Part shown: in pieces, positions 26,336 to 37,157 of the stretch
How the letters are laid out: the number at the start of each line of letters is the position of its first letter
How positions within the stretch are numbered: position 1 is the first letter of the stretch
NCBI GenBank assembly: GCA_015039365.1
Contig: WION01000006.1
Location: 62,001-126,000, forward strand
Reading direction: 5' to 3'
Origin: Amanita rubescens
Taxonomy: Eukaryota; Basidiomycota; Agaricomycetes; Agaricales; Amanitaceae
DNA: 64,000 nucleotides
Position numbers and translations under genes: made by a program
The notes under the pieces: generated by a model
Seen by the model: only the letters and a program-made list of their open reading frames with translations
Told to the model about the DNA's origin: nothing
The model's database searches: none

Positions 26336-27853
26336 ATGGGGGACGACAAGGAATCCATCGCAGCTGATTCTAGTACTGCGGATGTCCGAGGAAACAACGC
26401 AAAGTGGGTCGACTAGAAGCCCGGATTCATATATGCTGATCACCGGCATATCCTCTATAGGCAAAAGCTAAGCGCCAGGGTAGAGCTCCCCGTGCCCACC
26501 GCTGACGCAGCAGCGGCAGAGTCTGACGAAGAACCAGCAGACGGAGAGGAGCAATATGAAGAAGGTGATGACGACTTCCTCGTCGACTTCCCTGACGAGA
26601 CTGATGTAAGTGGTGTACCGCCGAAGAGCCATGTGACCTGCTAACGGCGTTTTACAGGATTTGGAACTCGTGCACTTACGGATTGGTTCGCTCGCCAATT
26701 TACGTCTGCAGAGGTTCGCAAAACACCTTAGGCGACTGTGTCTCCGGCAGAACGTGATAACCCGTTTGGACCCGGAGACATTCCACACGTTGACCAACCT
26801 AGAGGAACTGGATCTGTATGACAATAAGGTCAAGCATCTGGGAAATGCCTTGGAGAAACTATCGAATCTCAAGTGAGGAGGTGGTGTTCGCGCTTGATTC
26901 GTTGCGGCTGACCAACTTAGTTACCTAGGACACTCGACTTGTCATTTAACTTGTTTAAAAGTGTTCCCGAACGCCTAGATTTCACACCCAAGCTTGAGAC
27001 TATTTATTTTGTTCAGAACCGCATTTCCGAGATCAGCGGTCTCGACTCTCTCGTAAATCTTCGCAGTTTGGAATTGGGAGGAAACAAAATACGCGTAAGC
27101 TGGTTTGTTGCGTCGCTGATCAACATGTGTTAATTCATATTTTAGAAAATAGAGAACTTGGATGCATTAGTGAACCTTGAAGAGCTTTGGTTGGGCAAAA
27201 ACAAGATCTCCAAGATCGAGGTACGCGGAATGAGATAAACAATATTGAACTTATGTGGCTGACAAAATTAAGGGTCTCAGCAATTTGAAGAAGCTCAAGA
27301 TCTTAGCCCTCCAATCAAACCGGATCACGAAATTGGAAGGGTTAGAGGGGCTAGAAAGTTTGGAGGAGCTTTACTTGAGTCATAATGGTGTGAAGAAACT
27401 TGAGGGACTTGAGAACAACGTGAGCCTTTTTCATTGATCTTCAATTAGGGTTGATCAATCATTTCCGATAGCTCAATTTGACGACGCTTGATGTTGGGAA
27501 TAACTTTGTCGATGTCTTGGAACATGTTTCCCACCTTCACAATTTAACTGAACTATGGGTAAATTTCATCGACGCATATGAGAGAATATGAATTCATGTG
27601 ATTCCTTTTTAGATGAATCATAACAAGATCCCTGATCTGCGTGCTCTTGACAGAGAGCTGCGGCCAATAACGACCCTAGAAACGCTGTATCTGGAAGGAA
27701 ATCCGTGTCAGACTTCGGATATGGTAGGGTACAGACGGAAAGTTATGCTCGCCCTGCCGCAATTGAAACAGATTGATGCAACGTGAGTTCCCATATCTTG
27801 CATTGATGGCTAAGTCATTAACTCCATTTACTAGGTTTGTTAGACTGAAGTGA
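26336..27853 (+). CDS. SDS22: PP1 regulatory subunit SDS22 (leucine-rich repeats)
   Basis: Nine exons (26336-26403, 26461-26605, 26658-26872, 26929-27094, 27146-27220, 27273-27419, 27472-27558, 27613-27782, 27835-27853) sum to 363 residues, the usual size. An acidic head (about 70 residues, EEGDDDFLVDFPDETD) precedes eleven or so 22-residue SDS22-type repeats, for example LEELDLYDNKVKHL, LETIYFVQNRISEI, LKILALQSNRITKLEGLEG and LEELYLSHNGVKKLEGLEN, and an LRR cap (LETLYLEGNPCQ...YRRKVMLALPQLKQIDA). It binds and matures protein phosphatase 1 catalytic subunit in nucleus and cytoplasm, needed for mitotic exit. The last exon encodes only TFVRLK and the stop. Introns lie mostly between repeats. 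Confidence 0.94.
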
Positions 27854-27939
27854 TGAATTTCTGCACGTTTATTCTCCATTTGGATTTGTAGATAGGATGT
27901 GTAATTTCACTTGATAAAAATGAACGTCGACAAAACTTT

Positions 27940-28019
27940 TGACAACAGTGAGATTTGAACTCACGCCCTTTCGGACCAGATCCTGGGTCTGGCGCCTTAG
28001 ACCGCTCGGCCATGTTGCC
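27940..28019 (-). tRNA. tRNA-Leu (anticodon CAG)
   Basis: Minus-strand cloverleaf: acceptor GGCAACA pairs with TGTTGTC, with A as discriminator. The anticodon stem CCAGA/TCTGG encloses the loop CCCAGGA with anticodon CAG. T arm GTGAG-TTCAAAT-CTCAC. There is an extended variable arm, as in type II leucine tRNAs. A box (TGGCCGAGCGG) and B box (GAGTTCAAATC) are present, and TTTT follows within about 12 nt as a pol III terminator. No intron is apparent. Lies between SDS22 and the orphan gene at 28141. Confidence 0.93.
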
Positions 28020-28140
28020 TTTCTAATTTGGCGGAATATCTGACATACATAATATGATTGAAAGGTTCGTGGGAAATCTACCGCCTGGGCTTAAATCCAC
28101 AGGTGTCTGAAACATCCTCCTCTTTAACGTTCACTCTACA

Positions 28141-28812
28141 ATGGGAGACCCGTCCAGCCTTCGTTTCGTCCCCGCTCCCGGGTCTACCATTCCAATCAAT
28201 TGGGCCCGCGTTCCAGAGGCAACGAAGAAGGCCCTCTTAAAGCTCTATGGATATGATTGGGAGAATCGTACGACCAAGCCTCTCCCAGAAACCGTCGCTG
28301 ACCTCGCAAAAATGTTTGACGAGACAAAATTCTTTGGATACTTTCGGCCCGAGGTCCTCACAATTCTCATGGACATCAGCGAGTTCGGGCTCCAAGCTGC
28401 TGCAACCCCAACCAGCCTTCAAGCCGGGCCCCGTTTCTACATGACCTACATCGGTGAAGTCTGGTTCTTTCTCTTTGCTCCAGGGGAGAGAGATTGTATA
28501 GTTGGACACAGTGGTCGAATAACCAGGGAAATCGAAGAGGATGATGACGACGACGACGATGACTACGAGACCAAAAGGGCAGCTAACGAGACAGCAATAG
28601 CAAAGGAGTTTGATGTGAAACTTGAACGGGAAGTTTCCCGAGGAATGGCTTGTCTTGTCGGTCACACCAACAAATTAGGTGGATGGGAAGCATCGACGGC
28701 TAAATCCGATTTGGAGTTTTCGCAGTACGCTACTGCAATTATGGGGCTTCCCAGGTCGCACCCAATGTACCGCGACCTCATGCAAAATGTGTTCAGGAGT
28801 TTTTCAAGGTGA
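28141..28812 (+). CDS. Acidic orphan protein, 223 residues
   Basis: I do not recognise this protein. It is a single open frame starting MGDPSSLRFVPAPG. It contains a run of eight Asp after two Glu near residue 140, a hydrophobic centre (FYMTYIGEVWFFLFAPG) not long enough for a clear membrane segment, and mixed alpha-helical composition elsewhere. No signal peptide is seen. At the end, AG-GTGAGC is a good splice donor; splicing to 28870 would give the same last residue and stop within three bases, so the protein is unchanged either way. Codon use looks like neighbouring genes, supporting a real gene. Confidence 0.65.
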   Translation: MGDPSSLRFVPAPGSTIPINWARVPEATKKALLKLYGYDWENRTTKPLPETVADLAKMFDETKFFGYFRPEVLTILMDISEFGLQAAATPTSLQAGPRFYMTYIGEVWFFLFAPGERDCIVGHSGRITREIEEDDDDDDDDYETKRAANETAIAKEFDVKLEREVSRGMACLVGHTNKLGGWEASTAKSDLEFSQYATAIMGLPRSHPMYRDLMQNVFRSFSR

Positions 28813-28870
28813 GCTGCCATTTACCTTGTTTCGAATATTATCAGAGTAGTTAACAATTCTTTCAAAAGAT

Positions 28871-29743
28871 AATTTGCTCGAGGTGCTCACATAAAGGGGC
28901 AGTTAGTCGACCGTATCAACTTTAAAGTAGTTTAAACCCTATCAGTACAGATCGCGCCTGAACTCCATCTTAGTACCCACATCGTGACCAACAAGCACAA
29001 GGTATCACATAACACACGAGTCAGATGCCTTTTCTACCTATCACATAATCGCTGATTGCAATTGACTCTGTTATGCGCCATCAACGATCAGGACGAACAA
29101 AATGTCGTCCCTGATCTTCGTGACAGCCGAGATTGATTAGATTGATCAGCTAGTATGGACCTGCTAAGTGAGGCTAAGTGCTTGTAGGTAGGGATTACTA
29201 GCAGGGCGTGAAAGCGATGCCATATGTAAAGTCAAGCGCGCCTGCGCATGCATCCCATGACCATGTCCTTGGCAAGTTCATATTATCCGGAGTCATGCAT
29301 CAAAGTGCTGAGTAAATATGTGGAGACCGATTTTGATTATCCTCTGATACCGGAGGCCGAAAGGTTGCCGCAAACGACACATTTGTTCACAGCGATCGAA
29401 TCCGCACGATTGTCAGCCACACCACTCAGCTCACAAGACTCGGAGTGATGCATGATTCTAATAAATGCCGAAAATTCCATCGTGGCGATTCATGATGCCG
29501 ATGCAATCATTGACATGTGCAATGGTCAGGTGCTAGGTGGTATTCAATTCGTATCCACGGCTCTCTTAGCCTCAACGTCGTGACCTGCTGTGCTACATGG
29601 TTCAAATCCGCAGTTCCTATCACCGTTCTGCCATTCTGTTGGACTCATGTGTTAGATCTACTCATACAGAAAACAAAAAACATCCGGTTAAATAATTTAC
29701 AGAGGAATCGGCATATCGAATAAGTAAAACAAGCAGAAAAATC
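28871..29743. other. Intergenic, convergent
   Basis: Between the orphan gene (plus) and the 3' end of the DUF6533 gene (minus). ORFs such as 29248-29448 and 29517-29723 show no domain. No repeats recognised. Confidence 0.45.
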
Positions 29744-31314
29744 TTATACAGTGGAAAATAGAGATACAGATCCGAAACCTGCATATCTCTATCAGCGGAT
29801 ATCTTCCAAAAGTAAACCTGGACGTACGAAGTCTGTCGTGATTTTGGTCGATGGTCCAATCGAGATCGGCGGCGACGATATTTACTTCGTCGTATTTCAA
29901 AGTACTTTCGAGAAGGTGTAAAAGCATTCGAGTTGTCATAATGCCAAGCGAAGCATAAAATGGTCTATGACCTGTTAATTAACGGTTACATTGAGAGAGT
30001 GATAGATTTACCCATAACCAAACCACGGTATTTTGGTTTTGCCCTATAATTGAGGTGAGTTGCAAGCCAACGCCTTCACTCAAAACTTTTGCTCACCGAA
30101 ACCTCGAGATTATTCAATAGCAGAACAATGGTCACTCTGAAAATTCATTCATGTCTTGGAACTCGAGAAAGACAACAAAGCCGTACCCAAAAAAATACAG
30201 GATATTGTCGTTGACTAATACTCTGGTCAAAATCATGACTTTCTTCGCAGCCGGTAACCGAGAGAGGTCGAGCACTTCCACATATTTGTACAGAGCAAAC
30301 CCGAAAAGAATAACTTCATATATCGTTGCTATTCGGGGATTCGGCAAGGCGCGAATAATGTATTCATCAATAAAGGCATACCTGGTATCCATTCGCTCCA
30401 TTCGATTGGGGTGTTGACCACTGGACAACCTATAAGGGTAAGACGTATTGCAGATTTAATGGCTTTTTGTCTTCCTATCGCAAGGTCTGTCAAGATGCCT
30501 ACGAAAGCTAATATAGCGCAGAAAAATAGGGCTGCATTAAATATGGCAATCTGTAAAAAGCCAAAAGTCAACGGGATATGCCCTGTGCGAGGGAAATGAT
30601 ACGGACTTTGCGTGAGCATCCATACAACGCGTAAATGCGCAGTTGAATGATAATTTCAACAGACCACAGACTGATAGCACCAGCTATTCTTAGCATTGGG
30701 TCGACAGCGAGGCAACTATCATAACAACGATCGGTCAATGTCACGTCATGAATGACAGCTGACGCATGTGCATGTGCATGATGCTCACACTGTGTTGGAA
30801 GTGATGCCCGGTATTGTGAATAGGTGTATCTGGAGGGCGTTTGCCGCAACGAGGAATATTGTATAATAGCGCATCTGAAACTTCAGGGTAAGTGCATGAC
30901 AATGACAAAAAAAAAGTAAAGTACCCAAAGGAACATGATTTTGCCCCGGTTCCATCGTTGCGGCTGATATTCGTATAAGTATGGATGTGAAGCCATCAGT
31001 AAGGGGGCGTACCCAGACTAGTCGAACCTGGTGGAAGTCATGAACAATGTAACTTTCAGAAGCAACAGAACGCTTGCCTCATCTTCGAGCGTATAAACTT
31101 GATACGGTGTCGTTAAAATCGCAGTATTATTACGAGCGTGCGATGTTGCTTACAATAATCAAGAAGTACCCATGTCAATGATGCGACTAGAACGGACATT
31201 AGTTGACTGGAGAAGAGGGTACGGAATGCACTTCTTTGACTTACGAATCGTGTATAGCGGGGGTATATTCGCCTCGTAAGCGTGGAGATAAGCGGAATTG
31301 CTCTCTGAGGACAT
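29744..31314 (-). CDS. DUF6533-type multi-pass membrane protein
   Basis: Belongs to a large mushroom family of about seven membrane segments with unknown role. The model starts MSSESNSAYLHAYEANIPPLYTI, then TM1 LASLTWVLLDYFYTLEDEVRLVW (the family's D-Y-x-x-T-x-x-D-E motif), PQRWNRGKIMFLW, MRYYTIFLVAANAL, IIIQLRIYALYGCSRK (the typical L-R-x-Y-A-L-Y-G), FNAALFFCAILAFVGI, IYEVILFGFALYKYVE, DNILYFFGVTIVLLLNNLE, and a C-terminal part IMTTRMLLHL. It has about a dozen short exons, including successive exons of 20 nt (31078-31097) and 15 nt (31013-31027) separated by an intron with a GC donor. The 5' splice (donor after ACGATTC, acceptor GTTCTAG, 58 nt) and last exons were chosen because they keep the frame. 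Divergent from CCDC174 (250 bp). Confidence 0.78.
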
Positions 31315-31563
31315 TGAGTGTCCTGGGGAGCGATGCCAGGATATATATACTGCCATTCGACGGTCACGCCACCCTGATGTATTTGAAGAACCATTGGGCT
31401 GAAGCTATGCTTTCACGATGCACAGTACTTATATCCGCGTTTATTTGGCATGAGTGGCACGGCATCAAGATCATCCTCCACGAGTTCATCAGGGACTTGG
31501 ATCAGAATCAGATTGAAGGATAGCTGTGGGAACTTTAATCCATATTTGGCCTTGCCTCTCAGC

Positions 31564-32995
31564 ATGGCCCCAACCACAAAGAAGTCCAAGGCAATCAGCG
31601 CAAGTTCCTTCCTCGAGCTCAAGGCTGAGCTGGCAAAGAAAGAAGAGGAGATTTCGAAACTCAAGGCTGCTGGAAAAAGCACCGCAATCGGCGGAGGACC
31701 CAAGCGTCCCGACAAGGTATTCACCAGCTCTATTACCCGCCATTGGACTTGTGCTGATATTGTAGACGCAACAACCTAGAAGCCCACAGTATGGGCTCGC
31801 CAGAATAAGGGTGTCGGTTCAAGAGCAGCGCGAGACATAGAATTGGAAGCGATCGACAAGCCAACCCTCGAGTCTGCTCGCGCTGTCTTGGAACGAAAAG
31901 CGAAAATATATGACAAGCTCAAGAAGGGAAAAACAGGAGGGTTGTCTGAAAATCAGTACAACTCGCTGCTCGTAGATGTAAGCTTGCATGACTACTTTCA
32001 ACAGCGTCTTGTGATTGCTGGCCTAGTTCGACTCAAAACCCATAAGGACCTATGAATCCGATAGCGACGACGTAGACGAGTCATTGACAATACCCAAACC
32101 TCCTGATCAAGGGGTACGTGCTCGTACTAACTATGCATATAATCACACTAAGGCAAAATGGATAGAGTGATCCAATGGTGGAATATGAAGATGAGTTTGG
32201 TCGAATACGAACGGCTCGTAGGTCTGAAGTGCCTCGAAACCTCCTGCCTCCAGAGCCTGATGAAGATGAGTATGTGTCCATGATTTATTCAATCTTACAT
32301 ATTATTTATTGGGATCATCCTAGGGACATCGTCATTCGTTCGTATTGATTTTTTTCTTGATGAAGCGTCGTCATCTGACATGACAAACAGGAAATCCCGT
32401 TAATCATTTCCCCGTTTACATGCCATCCGAAGACCGCGTAGCCGAAATCGAAAAGACATTCGCCGAGGAGAACAACCCATTAAACCTTCATTTTAATGCA
32501 ACCAAGGATAATCGTGCCATGGGTGCTGGCTTCTACCAGTTCTCAGCTGACGAAGAGACAAGGCGTGCACAGATGGACGAGCTCAAGACTGCAAGAGAAG
32601 AAACTCTGCAGGCGCGGCAGGAAACAGGCGCAGTGGACATCAAAGCTGGCGAGGTCGAGGGAATGCAAGCAAATGAGATTGCAAGGAGTAGGGCCGTGGA
32701 GAAAAGGAAGAGAGAGATAGAGGAGAGAAGAGCGTTGATTGAAGCAAAGCGGAAGAAAGTCAAGGCAGAAGGAACCGAGGAACCGAGACCACCTTCAGCT
32801 GCGCAGCCAGTAATGCAGCCAGCGTCTCAGAGTCAAACGGCGAGAGATGTTTCGGTTGGCCCATTTGTCGCTCTGGAGGGGCATACTGCGCCGTCCGCGA
32901 AAGAAAGGGCCAAAAAGAGCAAGAGCCAACCTACAGAAGCGGATGCGTTTTTGGCCCAGCTTGAAAAGGACCTTTTGGATTCCAGGAGAAAATAG
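31564..32995 (+). CDS. CCDC174-like nuclear coiled-coil protein
   Basis: Six exons (31564-31716, 31780-31977, 32027-32113, 32166-32269, 32324-32337, 32391-32995) sum to 386 residues. Highly charged and helical: an N-terminal coiled coil (LELKAELAKKEEEISKLK), then a WARQNKGVGSRAARD block, an acidic linker DSDDVDES, EYEDEFGRIRTARRSEVPR, and the block MGAGFYQFSADEETRRAQMDEL, which is the conserved core of CCDC174 proteins; a basic ERRALIEAKRKKVK tail follows. CCDC174 associates with splicing/exon-junction factors in animals; fungal function is unstudied. Exon 5 is 14 nt, encoding DIVI and parts of two flanking codons. Confidence 0.82.
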
Positions 32996-33981
32996 GCTCA
33001 CGGGCACTCAGTACCCGGTGTTGGTCACTGTTATACGATCCAGACTTCAGTTTTCAATTGCCTTCGCAGGACTGCATATAGGTATTAACACTTTATATCC
33101 CTGTACTGGTAGCTCGGCTAATACGGTATAAGCATGTAAGTCACTTATAACATCGCGGGGATAATGACGTGTGTATCCTCGGACGCAATATGGGCGATCG
33201 ATAACCTGTTCTGGTACATTCAATACCATTAACTGACATGTTGTGCCGAATAGGGTCGTAACGGCGTAGAAGCCTCAGAACCCCTTCATACCACCCACCA
33301 AGATAGCACTAGAGCGGTGATGGACATTATTTATGTCCCCCAGTCAACCAAATATAAGAACTAGGCACGATTCTGGGGCCCCATTCAGATTGCATGAAAC
33401 GCAGATGACCGCAGTAACGGGGAATACAGCAATACACTGCGGATTACTAACTGAAGTATTGACCCCGGTAACGGTATCAGGCCCGTCAGAGTCTCTCTGA
33501 TTCGTTTCATCCAAGAACCGCAAATTTAATCTCTACGACAAAAGCCTGCATATCTCCGACGCATATACGTTAGAGAGGCTTGTTGGGGAGGACTTGAATT
33601 GGGGTAAAATCATTAATGTATTGTTAAACGTTTGAAACCACAAACCTGGGGCCTATTATCCACCTGACACTGGACATATCACTGCCACTTCTTCTCCACC
33701 TTTCAATTGCACTGCCTTGGCATCATCAATCATTTCCGCGTCCACACTCCATTGACTGGATTTCAGAACTTCACGCAGGACTGCCGGGATGGCGCTGCAA
33801 CAGCAGTTCTGCTAGATCCGAGAGTTTGTAAGGGTACTTGGGTAACAGTACCTCCTCTGACGTTAGACCAGTCGCCGTTGACGCTGCAGCGAAGTAGAGA
33901 ACAGTAATGGGCTTATCGTGAGACATGATGATGGTGGTACTGTCAATGTCATCTATATATCAATTTCAACATTCTACAGTG
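32996..33981. other. Intergenic, convergent
   Basis: About 1 kb between the stops of CCDC174 and thiamine pyrophosphokinase. Short ORFs only (for example 33707-33907). No domain, repeat or RNA feature recognised. Confidence 0.45.
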
Positions 33982-35022
33982 TCAGCATTCTACAGTGTCA
34001 TGCGGTCTCAGCTCTACTGTCCACCAGATCGGCTTCGTCGTCTTGATCCAGACGTTCTGTCCAGGCACTAGATGGTTGGAGGTTGAGACCATACCGTCAA
34101 ACGATGATTCACTCTCCACTACGATAATACTGGTGTGTTCATACAACTGTCGCTTAGCGGATAACACGATACGCACCAAGATTCCACTCCAGTCCGGTTG
34201 TGGACAAAACCGTGCTATCAACTCCGATGGGCAGCAATCCACAGGTTTTGCCAAGTAAAACGGTGATCTATCTCGATTGTGTGCTCCCCCTTGACCAAAT
34301 GCATGAGCATGCTAGAGTATGCGATAAGTGAATGCAGGTTACACTGTCCAGAACCCAGCCAACGTTCTCATCCGTGATGGCATATACTTTCTTGCGTATC
34401 TTTCGCAGTTTATGCAGGTACGACAGTGTGTGAATCGTTTGATCCAGGCGGCCTGTAAGCCCACCCAGCACGATGAGTTCGTACTGAGGAAAATTTAGCT
34501 CATATACCGAGTGAAAATCAAGTCATACCTCTAACCCTTCCACTCGTTCACGTTCGTGCAAAGCAGCGACGCATTTCATGAGGTCGGTAGAGTCCTGGTC
34601 CTCGTCACATAATGCAGGGATGCCCTATACTCAGATATATATTTCAGTTTGGAAAACAAAGGAAGCTAGCTTATCACACCTGTTCAATGTAGTACCTTCT
34701 GACGTCGTCACGAATCGAATCTAAATCACCCTTGATAAGGTCTGGTAGGTATCTAGCTTGGCCATTAAAAAACCTCCCACACCTGGATACTCAAGCAAAG
34801 CACGTACAATTCCCTCTGGTCACCAACAAGTCCTTGACTCTTCGGATTCCCAAGTATGTCGTATAGCCGGTTGGCGCCCCCATCTGCGCAACAATGCCAT
34901 TGCGTGCAGTTCCAAAGGCGGCGAAGAAGCCACAGAGGGAAAGGTTGGTTGAGAATGATCAACGCCCGCCGGACATTGCTTGATGGATTCAACGTCAGAA
35001 ATTCAACGTTCCAAGTATTCAT
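33982..35022 (-). CDS. TPK1: Thiamine pyrophosphokinase, with one frame break
   Basis: Exons 35022-34808, 34752-34680, 34624-34529, 34483-34343, 34289-34177 and 34118-33982 would give about 257 residues once one surplus base is allowed for. It transfers pyrophosphate from ATP to thiamine, making ThDP. Seen: ALIILNQPF start, CCADGGANRLYD, IKGDLDSIR, DEDQDSTDLMKC (the acidic Mg-ATP residues), LGGLTGRLDQTIHTL, then the C-terminal domain with TCGLLPIGVDSTVLSTTGLEWNL and SSFDGMVSTSNHL...IKTTKPIWWTVEL. Exon 5 begins in the frame of GEHTIEIDH but the TCGLLPIGV block is in the +1 frame; the switch falls at a T4 run on the minus strand (34257-34260). Three T would join the frames. No intron fits such a short distance. 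Either a base error or a recent inactivating change. Confidence 0.88.
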
Positions 35023-35077
35023 CTGGAAGAGAATGATTGGGAGCTACTACAGGCAACAACAGTACAATGTACAATCA

Positions 35078-36690
35078 TCAATGTACATCCGCTAAATTCC
35101 AAAGCAAAGATAACGATGAAACCCAGCCTATGACCCCTGACTTCTTCTCGACCACGTCGAGAAGCTGAGCGCTCCGACGATTCCCACCTACGAGCAAAGC
35201 AGTACCTGCGCCGACCAACCCAGGTACGTACAGGTACCAAGTGCTGTCCATATCATCAAGATCAGCCTTGGCTTTGATAAGCGCTTCTTCTTTCCTCTTT
35301 CGCCGACGCACAAGAGGCGGCCCTGGATCTGTCTGCCGAGACCCGATCGACTGTTCACTTTCAGGTGTCGTAACTCCCACATCCATCCTCGGCATCTCCA
35401 GATCAAGTGCCCCAAATCGACTCGTGGATTCACTCTCATGGGGTAGTGAGGGAATTTCGATATCCGGATCCAAAGCATGCGCACGCTCAAAGTACTTTTG
35501 GGCTGCTTCGCGGTCTTTTTTCCATGCTTCCGTCCCACTTTCCTCCTGGGCGGTCTGCATTGGTACACGGATTGATGATAAACTAGAATATGATGAGGCT
35601 AACAGCGGTGAAGCAGTACCCTCCAGATGCAGTAAACCTGCCTCTAGATAGAGACGGGCGACACCGTTGTGGCCGCCGAGACACTGGACAAAGTAGGCGA
35701 GAGTTCCACGTGGCGACTGTTCTTGAGGGACCTTCAAGTCAGACGTGACCTGCAGTGGGACATATTGTGAAACCAGTCTCATTGTAGCCGATGGATTCCG
35801 TGCTTGATGCCACGCTCGGCTGTGCCATCGTCAAAATATCCGTGGCCAATGAAGAAGATATACTCACACGAAGTACTCGAACGCCTCCTCTTTGTCTTTT
35901 CGGATATCAAAATGTTCTAGCCCGAGCAGCGCTAAGCTCGTTGGATCCATGTTGTATTTATACTCCATCTCGTAGCTTGTGTGAAAGACCAGTGAATCTG
36001 TTATTGGTGCTGAAAGCGTGTCCAGAACAGGTCCAACTATCAGTGAGGGCCAAATAATTGACTGCTCCTTCTCCAAATGCAACGTGAGAAGTCTTCCCGA
36101 ATGTGCAAACTGCAGTGAGTCCAGGGAAGAGTAAGACGACCGTATACTGTTCAACACGTGGCCCGGTGAGACGGACCGAGAAGCTGCAGAATTTGATTGT
36201 GGACGTCTCCGATGTAGTTGGAATAGCTGTTCGTCGGCAGAAGAAAGGCTAGGGGATGACAACCCTGGGGAGGGTGAAATTACGTCTTCCACATCTGACA
36301 TTTGAGCGCCCTCCAGGGATGCAGCGAAGCTGCTTGATATTTCCGGGTCCGACACCAACGCATACGAAGACTGGGAGGAAACGGTAGATGTCGTGGACGT
36401 AGTGCGCTCACGCTTTGAAAGTCTGTTGGTCCGGGTTTCTAGCTGCCATACGGAGTTGGTCGTGTCTACCGTACTGTATAGTCGTCCCTGCGAGCGAGAC
36501 GTGATCTCCTGTTCCGAAATGCAGGGGGGGGACGCGACGTACCTTCACTACTGGAGGTTTCCCGTGTACACCTACGACAAGATAATTGCGCTCTATCGTC
36601 ACCTGCGGCATCACGTTCACCGAGGTTTCATCCCACACGGATTCCTCAGCTCACCACAATATCTTCCTCATGAGTCTCATACGGGACCAT
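35078..36690 (-). CDS. TPR-like protein with C-terminal membrane segment
   Basis: I do not recognise a named family. Exons 36690-36655, 36602-36543, 36487-35868 and 35819-35078 sum to 485 residues. Order: a short N-terminal block (MVPYETHEEDIV, VTIERNYLVVGVHG), a Ser-rich linker (TTSTTSTVSSQSS...SPSPGLSSPSLSS), a conserved-looking middle LEKEQSIIWPSLIVGPV, YKYNMDPTSLALLGLEHFDIRKDKEEAFEYF, then helices with TPR/Sel1 character (GVARLYLEAGLLHLEG; REAAQKYFERAHALDPDIEIP), a basic RRRKRKEEALIKAK stretch, and a hydrophobic WYLYVPGLVGAGTALLVGG near the end, likely a tail anchor. That would place it on ER or mitochondrial outer membrane (inference). It ends 55 bp upstream of the TPK1 start on the same strand. 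Confidence 0.7.
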
Positions 36691-37157
36691 CAACAGAATA
36701 GTTGCCTGGATATCGTCTTTACTAAGCGTGTGATTCGAGTGAGTGGCGACCCCAAAAGATTTACCTGATCATGAGACTGGGGTACAATGGTAAATGGGTA
36801 GCACACGGCGCCATTTTAGACAAGGACAGACCTGATGCCATGAATACGCATAATTTCTGTCACTGTAGTCGGTCATGGAGGTCGAAGCGAGCAGAGGAGA
36901 GAAAAAGACTGGCGCTAACGAAGAAAGAGTTCCGATTTCGTAACAAGCTAGTCATGCCGGCCTCTTCACTATAACCGCGATCACACGTGTCTCCATTAAG
37001 CTTCACAAAACATCTAATCCGTCTATTCTCCAGCGTCAGATACGACAAACCCAGTTTAGTGACATAAATAAATAAAAAAATATGCGCAGATGTATGTATA
37101 TAGCACAGAGAAAATGAAAGAAAAGGAATGTAACGACTGTGGATAGTAAGTGAGCGA
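36691..37157. other. Intergenic
   Basis: Between two minus-strand genes. AT-rich 37060-37090 (ATAAATAAATAAAAAAATAT) may be the polyadenylation region of the Ser-rich gene. No gene seen. Confidence 0.45.

Noticed and set aside
31160..31260. Apparent frame conflict at the 5' end of the DUF6533 gene
   Set aside because: Using the later acceptor GTTCTAG (58-nt intron) gives YTILASLTWVLLDY in frame; the earlier CAG would make a 38-nt intron and a stop.
34312..34342. 31-nt intron in TPK1
   Set aside because: Too short. The acceptor after GGTCAAG gives a normal 53-nt intron and the conserved GEHTIEIDH.
36370..36412. Possible intron GTGAGC...CCCAG in the TPR-like gene
   Set aside because: Removing it breaks the frame. 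Reading through after the 55-nt upstream intron keeps one frame into SSYALVSDPE.
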